Below are positions 24,560 through 36,700 of a stretch of DNA of 64,000 nt, piece by piece. Under the pieces are notes generated by a model, which worked only from the letters and a program-made list of their open reading frames with translations, ran no database searches and was not told the origin of the DNA. This stretch comes from Paramecium pentaurelia (lineage: Eukaryota > Ciliophora > Oligohymenophorea > Peniculida > Parameciidae), in NCBI GenBank assembly GCA_905183005.1, contig CAJJDO010000029.1, positions 30,091 through 94,090 of the forward strand. The letters are read 5' to 3'. The first letter of the stretch is position 1, and each line of letters begins with the position of its first letter. The position numbers were made by a program, and so were the translations under genes.

Positions 24560-25400
24560 TATCCTTTATTATTTTACTTACACCAGCTTCCCATATTTTT
24601 TATTAAATCAAATTAAAGTGTAAATTTTATATCATATTATTTATTCAATCACTATGGAATTACAATTCACAATTTTTATTATAAAGGTAATATCCATTTA
24701 CATTTATCCATTATAAAAGTAATCTAAATTATTATATGGTTCTACTATGAAATGTACAACATACCATCTATTATCACATATTTTCATCTTTCCTATTTGG
24801 TTTTTAAAAAACGATGTAGGTTTACTATGCTGATATTTTATTCTCTAACAATGCAATCTATAAAAAAATATTCCCTTCATATTTTTGTAATAGGAAGTAA
24901 AAATTACAAATTACTTTTATTTTTATTTTATATTCTAACTTTTGAACCTTAATCGTAATTAATTCTAGAAGCCATGATCATAATGGATTCATGATTTCCT
25001 TTTGCAAACACCTATCATTTACAATTCCTTTCTGATTAAGAGTAGGTATATTGGTCTTATAATTTATTTATAAATTCTTCTAATGAATAAATATATATAA
25101 AATTAAGAATTTATTAATTCATTTAGATCTCTTAATAGAATAACCGATAATACTTAAAAATTATATATATACTAGACTTCAGTTTACCCTTCTTTACACA
25201 CAAAAAGTAAGCTCTTTATTCCTAAAACCTATAAATTTAGATGGATCATGAGTATCACTTTCTAATTTCTATTTGACATTTTACGCAAACACTCCTATTC
25301 ATTTATACACATAAATTTGTTTTCACAGACTCAATTTTTAAATTTCTAATAACAGGACCAACTTGAACTAAAAACTTCTTAATGATATGATTATATTAGT
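24560..25400 (-). pseudogene. Minus-strand coding-like fragments, not recognised
   Basis: Two coherent peptides occur close together in different frames: SLEEFINKLQDQYTYSQSE (about 25030-25090) and GNHESIMIMASRINYDQGSK (about 24940-25010). Between and around them frames are broken by TGA. The GNHE word resembles a metallophosphatase motif, but the other hallmarks of that fold are absent, so I do not call it. Likely a decayed gene. Confidence 0.3.
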
Positions 25401-25989
25401 TTAAAAGTAGAAAATAGAAGAACTAAAATATTATTTAATAATTTATATTAGATGAATAAGAAAGAAACTACAATTGCAATATCTAACTAAATTTAATGTT
25501 TTTGTTTGGTGATATTGACATCTTTTTTCAGAGTCCTCAATTATATTCTTAGTAAATGATTCGTTATTCTTTTAACTTTATGATTTTCTTGATACAATAT
25601 CAATTAGTCTTCTAATTCTTCATCCTAATGTTTTCTACTGTGAAAGTAGTCGTGGGAGTCTTTGTTATTTATTTCTTTTTTGATGAAGAGCTGTATCGCT
25701 AACAATTCTATCTTAATTTATTTATTATTTTAATTCATTTAAAAAATAAAAAATCTAGAATTAAACTTTAACATTTAATAGAAAGATGCAATTTAAATAA
25801 ATTATAACTATTTTTTGCTAGTCTAATAAGCATAAGAATAATTAAAAAATTGAAGTTAAGGAATAAAGATGGATTGTTAATTTTCATTTAATTTAAATTT
25901 AATTATCCTATAATCATCCTCATAACTTGAACAGTTATTTTTATATGTAATCTTTATTTGCAAATTATGCATTAACCGCATTCAAATAA
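25401..25989. other. No gene recognised
   Basis: AT-rich DNA with stops in all frames. A short plus-strand stretch near 25600-25670 is less AT-rich but carries no motif. Confidence 0.4.
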
Positions 25990-27065
25990 CATTATTTTGC
26001 TTCTATATTTTTTCCAAAGTTAATAAAAGTATATTAGTCAATCATCTATTAAAAGTTTAAGCTAATTAAGTATGGTAATTTTGTCAATAGCTTTATTTGT
26101 AAAATTAATTGCTTTTTTATTGAGGCTAATAGCTTGATCATAAAAGTTTATAGCCACTTGATATTATTGCAATTGATGTAAACATAAAATGCATACTCCT
26201 AAATTAAAGCCATAGCTATTAATAAAATGAAGGATTGACCTTTGTTATTATAGGCACTATTATTTTTAGGATTCAATTATATGGCTTTATCGTAGCATTC
26301 AATAGCTTCTTCCATTTAACAGAAATATGATAAATTTTTATTTAATGACTAATCGAGACATATTACATTATTCTATACTTTTCCATCTAAAAACCTTACC
26401 AATTTAATTCAAAAGGCTCAATCATTTGTAATACAATTTTAAAGCATCCTCATGTTTTCCTTCATTTGTTACATCATAAAATAATTAATTATATAATAAT
26501 TAAGTTGCCATTTCAAATATTTTTTAAGTCTCTAGTTGATTTTCATTTTTTTTCTTTATATTTTAATTTTTCTTATGTTTCTTTTAATTCAGTTATTTTA
26601 TATATATTAATTTATTTACTTTCATAAATTACTCTAAAATCTATAAATAAAGATTAACCTTCTATTTTATATTACTATAATGAATAGTATAATTTCAAAT
26701 TAATTGATGATTTGAATTTTAATTATTCTTAAGCTGATAATAATTACTTAAATCCTTTAAAATATAAATATTGTCATTCATTTTTTTAATATTTGATTCA
26801 ATCTGGTTTTTTATTTGAATGTAGATTTCATTTGATTATTGTATTATTTTACCCTACGCTAAAATATATTAATTTATCAAATGAGGTATTTCTGAGAATC
26901 TAATGCAATCTTCATGATGGTCTGAATGTATTTTCATTAAGCATTTGTAACAATACTAGCAAGCCGTTTAACACTTGGAATTAAGACAAAAGCCTTTTAT
27001 GGCCTCATTTTCATGGTGTTCATAATTGCATTTGAAGATTTCGATTTTTTTATTTTAAATAATAA
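25990..27065 (-). pseudogene. B-box-like zinc finger / TPR protein, damaged
   Basis: The N-terminal region (about 27045-26900) carries the same zinc head as the gene at 12040: Cys-x4-His-x8-Cys-x4-Cys-x6-Cys-x2-Cys-x4-His-x2-His, within FKCNYEHHENEAIKGFC and the segment after it. A coiled-coil region follows, then TPRs. One reads CQMEEAIECYDKAIQLNPKN (about 26250-26330); the next reads YQVAINFYDQAISLNKKAIN (about 26090-26160). An intron-like segment (GTCAATCC...TAG, 24 nt) lies at the usual TPR position, but joining it leaves the next repeat one base out of frame. No in-frame ATG is found before the zinc head. It is probably a decaying paralogue of the 12-kb TPR gene. Confidence 0.6.
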
Positions 27066-28189
27066 AATGATATAATCAATTTTTAATTCAATATAAAAGA
27101 ATAATTTAACCATTTCTATTTTTAATAATATATTATTTTAATCATAAAAGATGACTTTTTTATTTTATTAATTCTATTTCAATTTTTAAGTTTTCTAATT
27201 ATTTTCATTTATTGCAGGTAAGGTATAATTTAAGATAGAATTGATAAAAATTTCCATATATTGATTTATTTAATAAAGTGATTTTCCTACATATCCATGT
27301 TAACTTTGTTACTTTTGCTTTTAATTATTTTTATATATTAATTAGATGCCCATTTTTAGAAGCTTTTTTATTGATTAAAATACTTAAATATTTATATTTC
27401 TAGACAATAGGATAATCCATTAAATATAAATAATGTAGAGTAAATATTCCTGATTTCTTTTTATTAACAGATAATTTCTATTTTTAAAATACAGTGTGTT
27501 TCAAATTCACTCTTTGGTATATCATATGAATTACTCACTCATGAATCTTATTTGTTATAACATACTCTTTTGAAATGAAATTTTAATCTTTTCTCATTCT
27601 TGAATTCTTATTTACAAATGCTGTATATTTAGGGAACAGCTGATGCTGAATTTTTCTCTTCTTTAGTAAAACGCTTTCATTTTAATTCACTTACTTATTT
27701 TTTCTTTTAATAATTTATTCTCCTATTTCTTAATTGATCTACTAGCGTCTCTCTGATATCTTTGCATTGAGGTCACTTAATTATTAAGTATTGACTTATT
27801 AAAAATATTGTTAAGTTTATTATTATTTATAGAATACAATCTCATATTATCTTATAATACCCAAGAAAAATGATGTAAAATAGGATCGAATACTTAAGTA
27901 ATTAGCTAACTAGTCTGAATTGGTGTCTCCCAATCAGACATATGACTTAAATATTGAATTCTTTTATCAAAGCACATCTTGATTATGTGGCCCCTTTAAT
28001 GAGATATTTTTCCGCAGCATGCGTGAGAAATGGTAACCAATACACAGGAAATCCATAAAAAAACTTGAAAATCTTACCTACTTCCTTACCTAATTAAGAA
28101 TCAAATAAATTATGGAAACAGATTAATTTAAAGTGAACTTAAAAAATAATTCTATGATATAAATGTTATAAATTATAAAATAACACTTT
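27066..28189. other. No gene recognised; one short hairpin in a GC-richer patch
   Basis: Mostly low-complexity AT-rich DNA. Around 27880-28060 composition rises and a hairpin can form between 27913-27923 and 27930-27939 (GTCTGAATTGG / CCAATCAGAC). No tRNA or snoRNA pattern could be completed. Confidence 0.4.
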
Positions 28190-29150
28190 TTCAACATCAA
28201 CTAAAACTCTTCATCTATTTTTACTATTTCAAACTGAACACCATATTTCTACTTTCAAGCTACAATAGCTTTTTTCAATTAATATTTCTCAAAGATTACT
28301 TTAAGTTATTATCAATGTTTGTTCTTACACACTAAAATAATAACAATCCTTATCAAATTGCACCAATAATATTTATTCTTTATGATTGAAATAAAGTTTG
28401 TATGAAGCTTTTGCCCTATTTTACTCCACTTTCATCATTGTAAATTGGGCATAAACTATTTTTTATTTTAAACTAAAACTGAAGTGAGTATTATACACTT
28501 TTTTCTATATTTTATTGAGATGTGACTTGCTAACATATGTTTAATGTTTTATTATAGGATTATCCTAGTTATTTAACTAATTTTCGAATTTTTGTAATTG
28601 ATAGCTAATCATAATTCACTTTAAGATGAAATAAAAATATCATAGATACTTTTTATTTAATATAAGTTTTCTCTATTTCCTTCATTAATATAATTTGAGA
28701 TCCAATTAGAATGATCTATCAGAAATTCATAGGATGAACACCATTATAAGTTAATAAACTTCCACTTCCATTTGCAAATATTTTAAATCTTTGTATTGGC
28801 ATTCCCAAAATTACAAATTAGGTTAATAATGAAATGTTATGGTCATTCATTCTTTGTAAAATTAATTTAATTTTATCGGTAAAGGGAATTCTGTTTGGAG
28901 TAAAATATTGTAAAAGTATTTGCTTTTTGATTAATTTTTAGTTTAGTACATAGAATTGCGGTTTTAGATTTTTTGATTAACAAATGTGAGAGCCTCTTCA
29001 AAATTCACAGGTTCAATTGTTAGGGAATTCTAAACAAACCCCACCTACCAATTTATAAGATCTCCTTAATCTAGACAAGATTGATAGCAAATATGATCCC
29101 TTTCAAATATCTTATAAAATCGTTTTTGAATTAATCTAAAAATAAGAAAA
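28190..29150 (-). pseudogene. Minus-strand gene relic, family not recognised
   Basis: Protein-like blocks follow one another in three frames. They are CYQSCLDQGDLINWQVGFVQ then VNFEEALTFVNQKIQNRNS (about 29090-28930), NRIPFTDKIKLILQRMNDHN then FVILGMPIQRFKIFANGSGS (about 28900-28760), DHSNWISNYINEGNRENLY (about 28710-28650), and CPIYNDESGVKQGKSFIQTL (about 28455-28395). The order and spacing suggest a single gene of about 300 residues with at least two one-base frameshifts. I do not recognise it. A live gene with unseen introns is possible, but the shifts do not coincide with GT...AG segments. Confidence 0.45.
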
Positions 29151-30725
29151 GATAGTTTTACTATTTTTTTTGATATTTCTTTTTGATATTTTATCTGTAT
29201 TGTTTTAAGTGTTTTTATAATTAATTAATATTATCATAAAAATTCAAGATTTAATTTGAAAATAAATTTCCTTTATCGTTTGGGTTTTAATTGAAAATGT
29301 ATTAAAAGTAGATACTAAATTAAATCTTGAGTTTTTGATAAATTGATTATAATTAAAATAGAAAATAATGATTATTTCAAGTTTTTTAAAACTTTTTTTC
29401 TGATAGTTGTTACAAGGATATTAATAGAAAATACATTTATATTCTAAATAACACTAAATTAAAGTAAATAATTTCATTAAGCAATTTTATAAAAATCAAT
29501 TTAAAATTAGTTAAAAAACTTTTTATTAAAGAACATATAACAGTTGTAATTTATTTCAAATGAATAGATGAATTCAGAAATTTTTTATCAATAAATAATT
29601 AATATTTTATCAACATTAAAATTTGATAAAAAGAAAAGAAATAAATAAATTAAAATATATTTATATCGTTCTTTTTTCTTACCAAACTTAATAAAGTAGC
29701 TATTTATAGATTATGTGGAAATAAAACATATAGTAATTTAATTTATATAAAGTTGATTATTGATTGATAATAAGTTGATAAATATTTTTGAGAGAGAACA
29801 TGATAATATTAAATAATGAACTAGAAAGTATAAAATGCAATTATTACTTAATTACCAAAATGGACCTAGGAGTCTAATTGAAGGATTGGCTTTTTTTTCT
29901 ATTTACACATAATGTCTGATGCTTTAAATACTAAGAAACTATAAAAGTTGCTGCGAATTACTATAAATTAAAGCTTTATGTGTGAAACATCGATCTTTAG
30001 AAATAGGTCATGCTCACTTTCTATTAACACTCCTTTACTTAATTAGTTACAAATGAAATACAATATATATATACCAAAAAGTTAATATCTATATTAAAGT
30101 TTAGGATAAAATATGTAAATGTTGTAATTGCCTTTTCTGTTATTGTTTTTTCTAAAAAATTGATATAAAATATTAATAAAACAATTCTAATGCTTTCTAT
30201 TTTAATCATATTAATGGTTGTATTTTGTTTATTGATGATCTATAAAAAAATTTCTAATTTTATAAAACTAAAAATTTAAGGTCATTAATTTGAACATTAT
30301 TCAATTCAAACCTAGATGTTTGATAATATTTAATTCTTCTCAGAAAATAATGAATTTATATAATATGTTATTTTTTTGTTAGAGCAATAGAAAAGTAAAT
30401 ATTATTATTCTTTTTTCCTCTTTTATTAATATTATTATAAATATCCTTGATATTTGATTTTTCAATCTCCTGTTTACAAATTCTACATGACCTTAAGATA
30501 TAAATTGACAAAAATATCTGTACATGATGCTTACAAATCTAGAATATTTTATTATATATTATCACAATAATTTTACAATTACATTTTTTATTAATAATAA
30601 GTAATCATTCTTATTGTTTTCATTTTCTCTTCTTAAATTAAAGGTGTCTATGCTAATAGAATTTATTTATTTTTAATATGAAATTAAGCTAAGAAATTTA
30701 TTTATTTATTTATATATATATCCAA
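29151..30725. other. AT-rich intergenic region, no gene recognised
   Basis: About 1.6 kb of A/T homopolymer-rich sequence. The last part (30600-30725) holds short TTTA/TA repeats immediately 5' of the coiled-coil gene and probably contains its promoter, but no defined element can be named. Confidence 0.5.
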
Positions 30726-32199
30726 ATGTAAGGAAAATAAAATTCAAAGCAGTCTATTAAATTCCTTAATCGATATTTACAATCTCCTTATGAAAAAAAT
30801 ATTTAAGAGAAAAAGAGTTTGTAAATTGAAAATTTCAATTTTAAGAATAAGAATATAAAGATTAACAAAGAATTTCAATTTAATGTAAATAAGTTAGATA
30901 TTTTTATAGGATTATTAAGAACTTTTATAGTATATTGAAGATTTATTGGAATAAAATAGAGAGAAATATTAAAATGATATTGCCAATAATTTAGATTTAA
31001 TAATAACTTAATATCAGAATTTATAATATTTAATGAACATGATGTTCTTTAAAAGAAGGTAAGAACTTGAATAAAAATTGATTCAAGCTGAAAATGAAAA
31101 TAAGTAATAAAAATATATTAAAGAAAAATAAGAAGATAAAAACTATTAATATCAACTAACTATTGATGAAAAATTAGAGAAAATAAGAAATTTGGAATAT
31201 GAAATTAAGTAATTAATATTAATAATTTTTTTAGAAAAAAAACATAGGATATCAACGATCAGAAGTATATGATACAAAAAAAAGAAGATTAACTAAAATA
31301 AAAAGAGGATTAAATAATTGATCTAAATTAAAATTTAAAAGCTCTGCAATTAACTATAAAAAAAAATAATGAAATCTTCTAGTAAACAATATTAGAGGTC
31401 AAGCAGATGAGTTCCAAGGCAATAATCAAATTAGAAATAGAAAAAGGATGGAAAGTTTTCAAAAATGCTGATGGGAAATTAAAAGAGATCGTAAAAAAAG
31501 AACAGGATATAAAAGAAAACACTATATAAATTAATTAAGAAGTTGATGAATTGCTAATACTAATTAAAAATAACCCTAATGATAAAATTCAAGAAGAAAA
31601 AAGATAATCAATAATGAAAAAATTCCAAGATGTAAAAAACACGATAAAATCTGTTAAAGAGAAATTAGAAGAGATAATTAAAAAATAAAACAAAGCATGG
31701 GGTTGTTCAGCAAGAATAGCTGATACAGAGCAAATTTAAAGTGTAAAATTAAATTTGGAAGCAATAACATCTTATTCAAAACTTTTTGATCATTTATTTT
31801 AGGTAGTCACCTATCTAGTAGAATAGTCTATTGAATATTAATAATAAGACAGTGAAGTTTTAAAATAATAAAGCAGTATAGCTTTAAAAATAACGAATAA
31901 TAGAAATTTCAGCAATAATTATTCAATTGTAGTCAAAAATATGGATTCACAAAATGATCGTTAATTACTTTATGCAAATATAGCAACCTAATCCTATGAT
32001 ACAAGTAAATTTTGTCAAATTATTTATAGGCACAATGAAAGATAACAACTCATAAACAGATAATGACATTCCTTTGAATTAAGCAGAAGATATATTCGTG
32101 AATTCTGTAACCTAAAGTCCGACGAAAAACCATTAGAAGTAAAAATGCCGACACAAATCATAATCAACATCAAAATTTAAAACAGAATAAGCCAATTGA
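30726..32199 (+). CDS. Coiled-coil protein of unknown function, intact
   Basis: Four exons encode 465 residues. Introns are 30885-30909 (25 nt), 31209-31234 (26 nt) and 32005-32029 (25 nt), all GTAA...TAG. The spliced length of 1,398 nt is a multiple of three, from ATG at 30726 (MQGKQNSKQSIKFLNRYLQS) to TGA at 32197-32199. Residues of about 60-380 are dense in Glu/Lys/Gln/Leu heptads (for example KQKEDQIIDLNQNLKALQL), predicting long coiled coil. There is no signal peptide or membrane segment. The tail is Ser/Thr/Asn/Gln-rich and basic (KCRHKSQSTSKFK). A structural or cytoskeletal/basal-body scaffold role would fit but is only an inference. It is isolated, with relics on the left and the surface antigen gene converging on the right. 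Confidence 0.85.
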
Positions 32200-33009
32200 A
32201 TCAGGTTTAATAAATTCAAGGTGTTATTGAAAAAACGATAAATTAATTAAGTTACACTTTTTTTTCTTTTAATTATTAATAATTTTTAGTATAATTTTTC
32301 TTATTTATTTCATTCCTTATTAAAAGATGATTTTTAATTATTAATAAATGGTATTGCTATAAAGGCTCTAAATTGTAATTACATTGGTAGATAGAGGAGA
32401 TAATACTTATATTGGAATTAAATATTTTAATTGGCTAGGGGAATACATAAAACAAAGTTGAAGAAAGAATTTAATCTCATTTGAATGATTTGTTTTTTTA
32501 TTTAAGACCATTTTGTTTACGTATTAATTTCTTTTTAATTAAATTGAATTCATAGATTTAAAAAAAATAGTTTTAAATAAAATTGTTTTATACTTGAAAT
32601 GCAGCATTGTTTTAATTTTCAAGAAATTTTGATGAAAAAAGTAGTTAATAAATATTTAATAATAAGTATGAGTAGATTAAAAATTGATAATAAGCTTGAT
32701 ATATCAAATATATAAGACTTTAATAATATTTTTTATAAAGTTATTTCTAATGAAATCTCTTTTAAGAATTGTTTTCATCAATTAAATACTTATTGATTTT
32801 CAATAAAATCTTTTTTGTAAACTTGATGAATTTTTAATACTCTATGTCAATCTTATTCATTTTTATAATGTTAATTTGTAGCTTTTATCAGAAACATTTA
32901 TATAGTGATTTCATTAATTTTCAGAAATTATGATTCACTTTTATTTTTTATTATCAATTCCTTTTAGATATAATTAAAGTTTTAGTTTAATTACTGAAAT
33001 TAAGAGAAC
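32200..33009. other. No gene recognised
   Basis: AT-rich 3' flank of the coiled-coil gene. No frame, repeat or RNA motif could be supported. Confidence 0.45.
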
Positions 33010-33480
33010 AAATTAATTTAAAATGTTAAGGGATAAAATATTTAGGTGGTTTTGACATTTAAATATTGAATTTTTATTGATTATTCTTGAAACCCAATAA
33101 TATTTCTACTCATATTATTACTGAATATAATTGTATTAAATCTGGATCTAATTTTGAAAAGATCGATTATGTTCTTCTAATATCTTTAATATAAATGCCT
33201 CTTGTTCTTCTATTCAAATAAATTTTTCATTACATATAGAAAAGCAGCATATTTTCTAATACATTAATTTTTCTCATCCTGATAAAATATTGTTTAATTT
33301 GCATTTTGATCTATTTTGAATTTTTACATGCTATGAAAGTTTTCTTCAACCAAAAAAAATAGTTATGATTTTTTACAGAATTATTCATATCTGAGTCATT
33401 ACATAAAGATTCCCTTCCTTCAAAATTTGATTTATAAATTTGATTATAATATAACTCTATAAATTTTTAATTATGTATGT
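33010..33480 (-). pseudogene. B-box-like fragment with helical segment
   Basis: On the minus strand a Cys-rich word (ICCFSICNEKFI, about 33260-33225) is followed, after a TGA where Trp would fit, by IEEQEAFILKILEEHNRSFQ and a Gln-rich helix. This resembles the second half of the B-box-like heads elsewhere in the window plus the start of their coiled coil. No C-terminal module follows. Low-confidence relic. Confidence 0.3.
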
Positions 33481-33782
33481 GATTTAATATACACAAAATA
33501 ACTAAATTAATCCAAAAAATTTTGGCTTTTTAGTATTTAGAAGTTATTTTTTGAGTATTACAAAAAGTATAAAATACAATCTCGAAGTAAAGAATTTCTA
33601 CTATAGAATTTTCGAAACAAATATATGATTTTTGATATTTATTTATCAAAAATTCTTTAATGATTGTTATAATATTCTAATAATTTTATTATCAGAGATT
33701 TATTTTTCAAATAAACCTGTTGAAAGATGAAAATAATTTGTAATATTTATATTCTTCCCTATATATAATATGAAAATCAAAA

Positions 33783-36700
33783 TCATGCCATTAATCCCAA
33801 AATACCTAATGAAATAGCTGATAAGATGTAAGCGCTATCTGTAGTTGTTCCATTATCTGTTTAGTTATTTGTATTATTCGAATTGTTTGGATTGACAGAT
33901 CCTGAAAGGCAACTTTCACATTTATTAGTAGCTGCATTCCAACTATAAGTGTAAGCTGATTTAGTATAGCATATCTTGGAATCTGTCATGGTTCCTGGAT
34001 CAGCAGCAGCACATTTTCCACTTTAAAGAACACACACAGTGGATGAAGTTCCATCAAAGCTTGGAATTGGTTGGCAATCAGTTCCTGTAGCAAAAGTATC
34101 ACATGTATGATTAACACAGGATGTTCCAGTAGAATTTTCAGTCCATCTACATGATGGATTAGTTGTGCAAGCCAGTTTATCTTTGCTAGCATCAGCACAT
34201 GCTGAGAATGTCTTGCAAGTTCCATTAACTTTATCAGTTCCAGTAGGAGTGAAAGCACAAACAATTGATTTATTATTTTCTAAGCCACCTCCATTACAAG
34301 CAGTAATAGTTTTATAAGATGAACAAGTAGACTTGGCAATACAACTTATTCCATTTGATACACATTACTTTCCAGAGATAACTCCCATGCAGTTAGCATT
34401 AGAAGTTCCACCAGAAATATCTTCACATTATTTTAATCTGCAGATTTTGTTTCCTGTAGTAGCTCCAACTGGTAATGCAAATGTACACTCTCCATCAGTT
34501 CCATTGAAACATCCAGCTTCAACATAACTTGAGCATGTTGATAAGGGAATGCATTTGGTTCCATCAGTTGTGCATGATCCTCCTGTGACAGAAATAAGTT
34601 TGCATTAGTCATTTGTACCCTTCTATTCATCACTACATTCCCTCAATTTGCAAGTATTAGCTGTGGCATTCCAAAAGCATATACCATCAGTTCCATTGTT
34701 ATTACATGCTGTTTATGTCTTGTAACTATTACAAGTTGATTTAGCTAGGCAAGCTGTTCCATCAGTAATACATACTGGTCCATAAGAGAGACATTCATCA
34801 TTTGTAGCAGCCACAGCATCTGTACATTATCCAAACTTCTAACATTTTCCAGTAGGTAACCATCCACAAGCTCCATCAGTTCCAACAACACAAGAAGCCT
34901 TTAATGATGTGCTGGCACAAGATGTAATAGGAATACATGTGTCTCCATTGGTTGTACATAATGGTGAAAATGCTTAACATTCAGTATGTGTCTTTTTTAC
35001 AGCATCTTCACATCTATCATAATCATAGCATTATCCATTAACCCAAAGACATGGTCCAGAATTTGATTTAATACAAAATTATTTATTGGAAAATTCAGTA
35101 CATGAGGTTCCAGCCACACAACCAGATCCATTTGTTTTACATCCTAATAGGAAAGTATTGCATTCGTCATCGGTTAAGCCATTCTTATCACTGCAAATTC
35201 TACTTCTGCATTTATTTGTTGTGACATCCCAACCACATCTTCCAACTCCATCTTTAGTTGTTGAAGCAGCTATACAAACAGATTGGGTCTTGTATGAAGT
35301 GCATGCTGAAATAGTTATACAACCAGCTCCATTTGTAGTACAATTTTCAGCAAAGCTTTAACATTAAGCATGAGAAGCTATTGTTGCTGGTTGATCTTCA
35401 CATACTTAAGCTCTACAAGTTGAATTAGATTCTTACCAAGCACAGAACTTACCATTCACTTTAGAATTTGAGCATTATGAATAATTAGTGTTACTATAAG
35501 TAGAACATGAAGTAATAGCATTAGTACATTAATTAGCCCATGTGCATTCTTCTCTTAATTTACAAGCAGCNATTAGAAGTTCCACCAGAAATATCTTCAC
35601 ATTATTTTAATCTGCAGATTTTGTTTCCTGTAGTAGCTCCAACTGGTAATGCAAATGTACACTCTCCATCAGTTCCATTGAAACATCCAGCTTCAACATA
35701 ACTTGAGCATGTTGATAAGGGAATGCATTTGGTTCCATCAGTTGTGCATGATCCTCCTGTGACAGAAATAAGTTTGCATTAGTCATTTGTACCCTTCTAT
35801 TCATCACTACATTCCCTCAATTTGCAAGTATTAGCTGTGGCATTCCAAAAGCATATACCATCAGTTCCATTGTTATTACATGCTGTTTATGTCTTGTAAC
35901 TATTACAAGTTGATTTAGCTAGGCAAGCTGTTCCATCAGTAATACATACTGGTCCATAAGAGAGACATTCATCATTTGTAGCAGCCACAGCATCTGTACA
36001 TTATCCAAACTTCTAACATTTTCCAGTAGGTAACCATCCACAAGCTCCATCAGTTCCAACAACACAAGAAGCCTTTAATGATGTGCTGGCACAAGATGTA
36101 ATAGGAATACATGTGTCTCCATTGGTTGTACATAATGGTGAAAATGCTTAACATTCAGTATGTGTCTTTTTTACAGCATCTTCACATCTATCATAATCAT
36201 AGCATTATCCATTAACCCAAAGACATGGTCCAGAATTTGATTTAATACAAAATTATTTATTGGAAAATTCAGTACATGAGGTTCCAGCCACACAACCAGA
36301 TCCATTTGTTTTACATCCTAATAGGAAAGTATTGCATTCGTCATCGGTTAAGCCATTCTTATCACTGCAAATTCTACTTCTGCATTTATTTGTTGTGACA
36401 TCCCAACCACATCTTCCAACTCCATCTTTAGTTGTTGAAGCAGCTATACAAACAGATTGGGTCTTGTATGAAGTGCATGCTGAAATAGTTATACAACCAG
36501 CTCCATTTGTAGTACAATTTTCAGCAAAGCTTTAACATTAAGCATGAGAAGCTATTGTTGCTGGTTGATCTTCACATACTTAAGCTCTACAAGTTGAATT
36601 AGATTCTTACCAAGCACAGAACTTACCATTCACTTTAGAATTTGAGCATTATGAATAATTAGTGTTACTATAAGTAGAACATGAAGTAATAGCATTAGTA

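Noticed and set aside
24940..25010. Metallophosphatase from a GNHE motif
   Set aside because: Only one short motif is present; the GDxHG and GDxxDRG motifs were not seen and the frames are broken.
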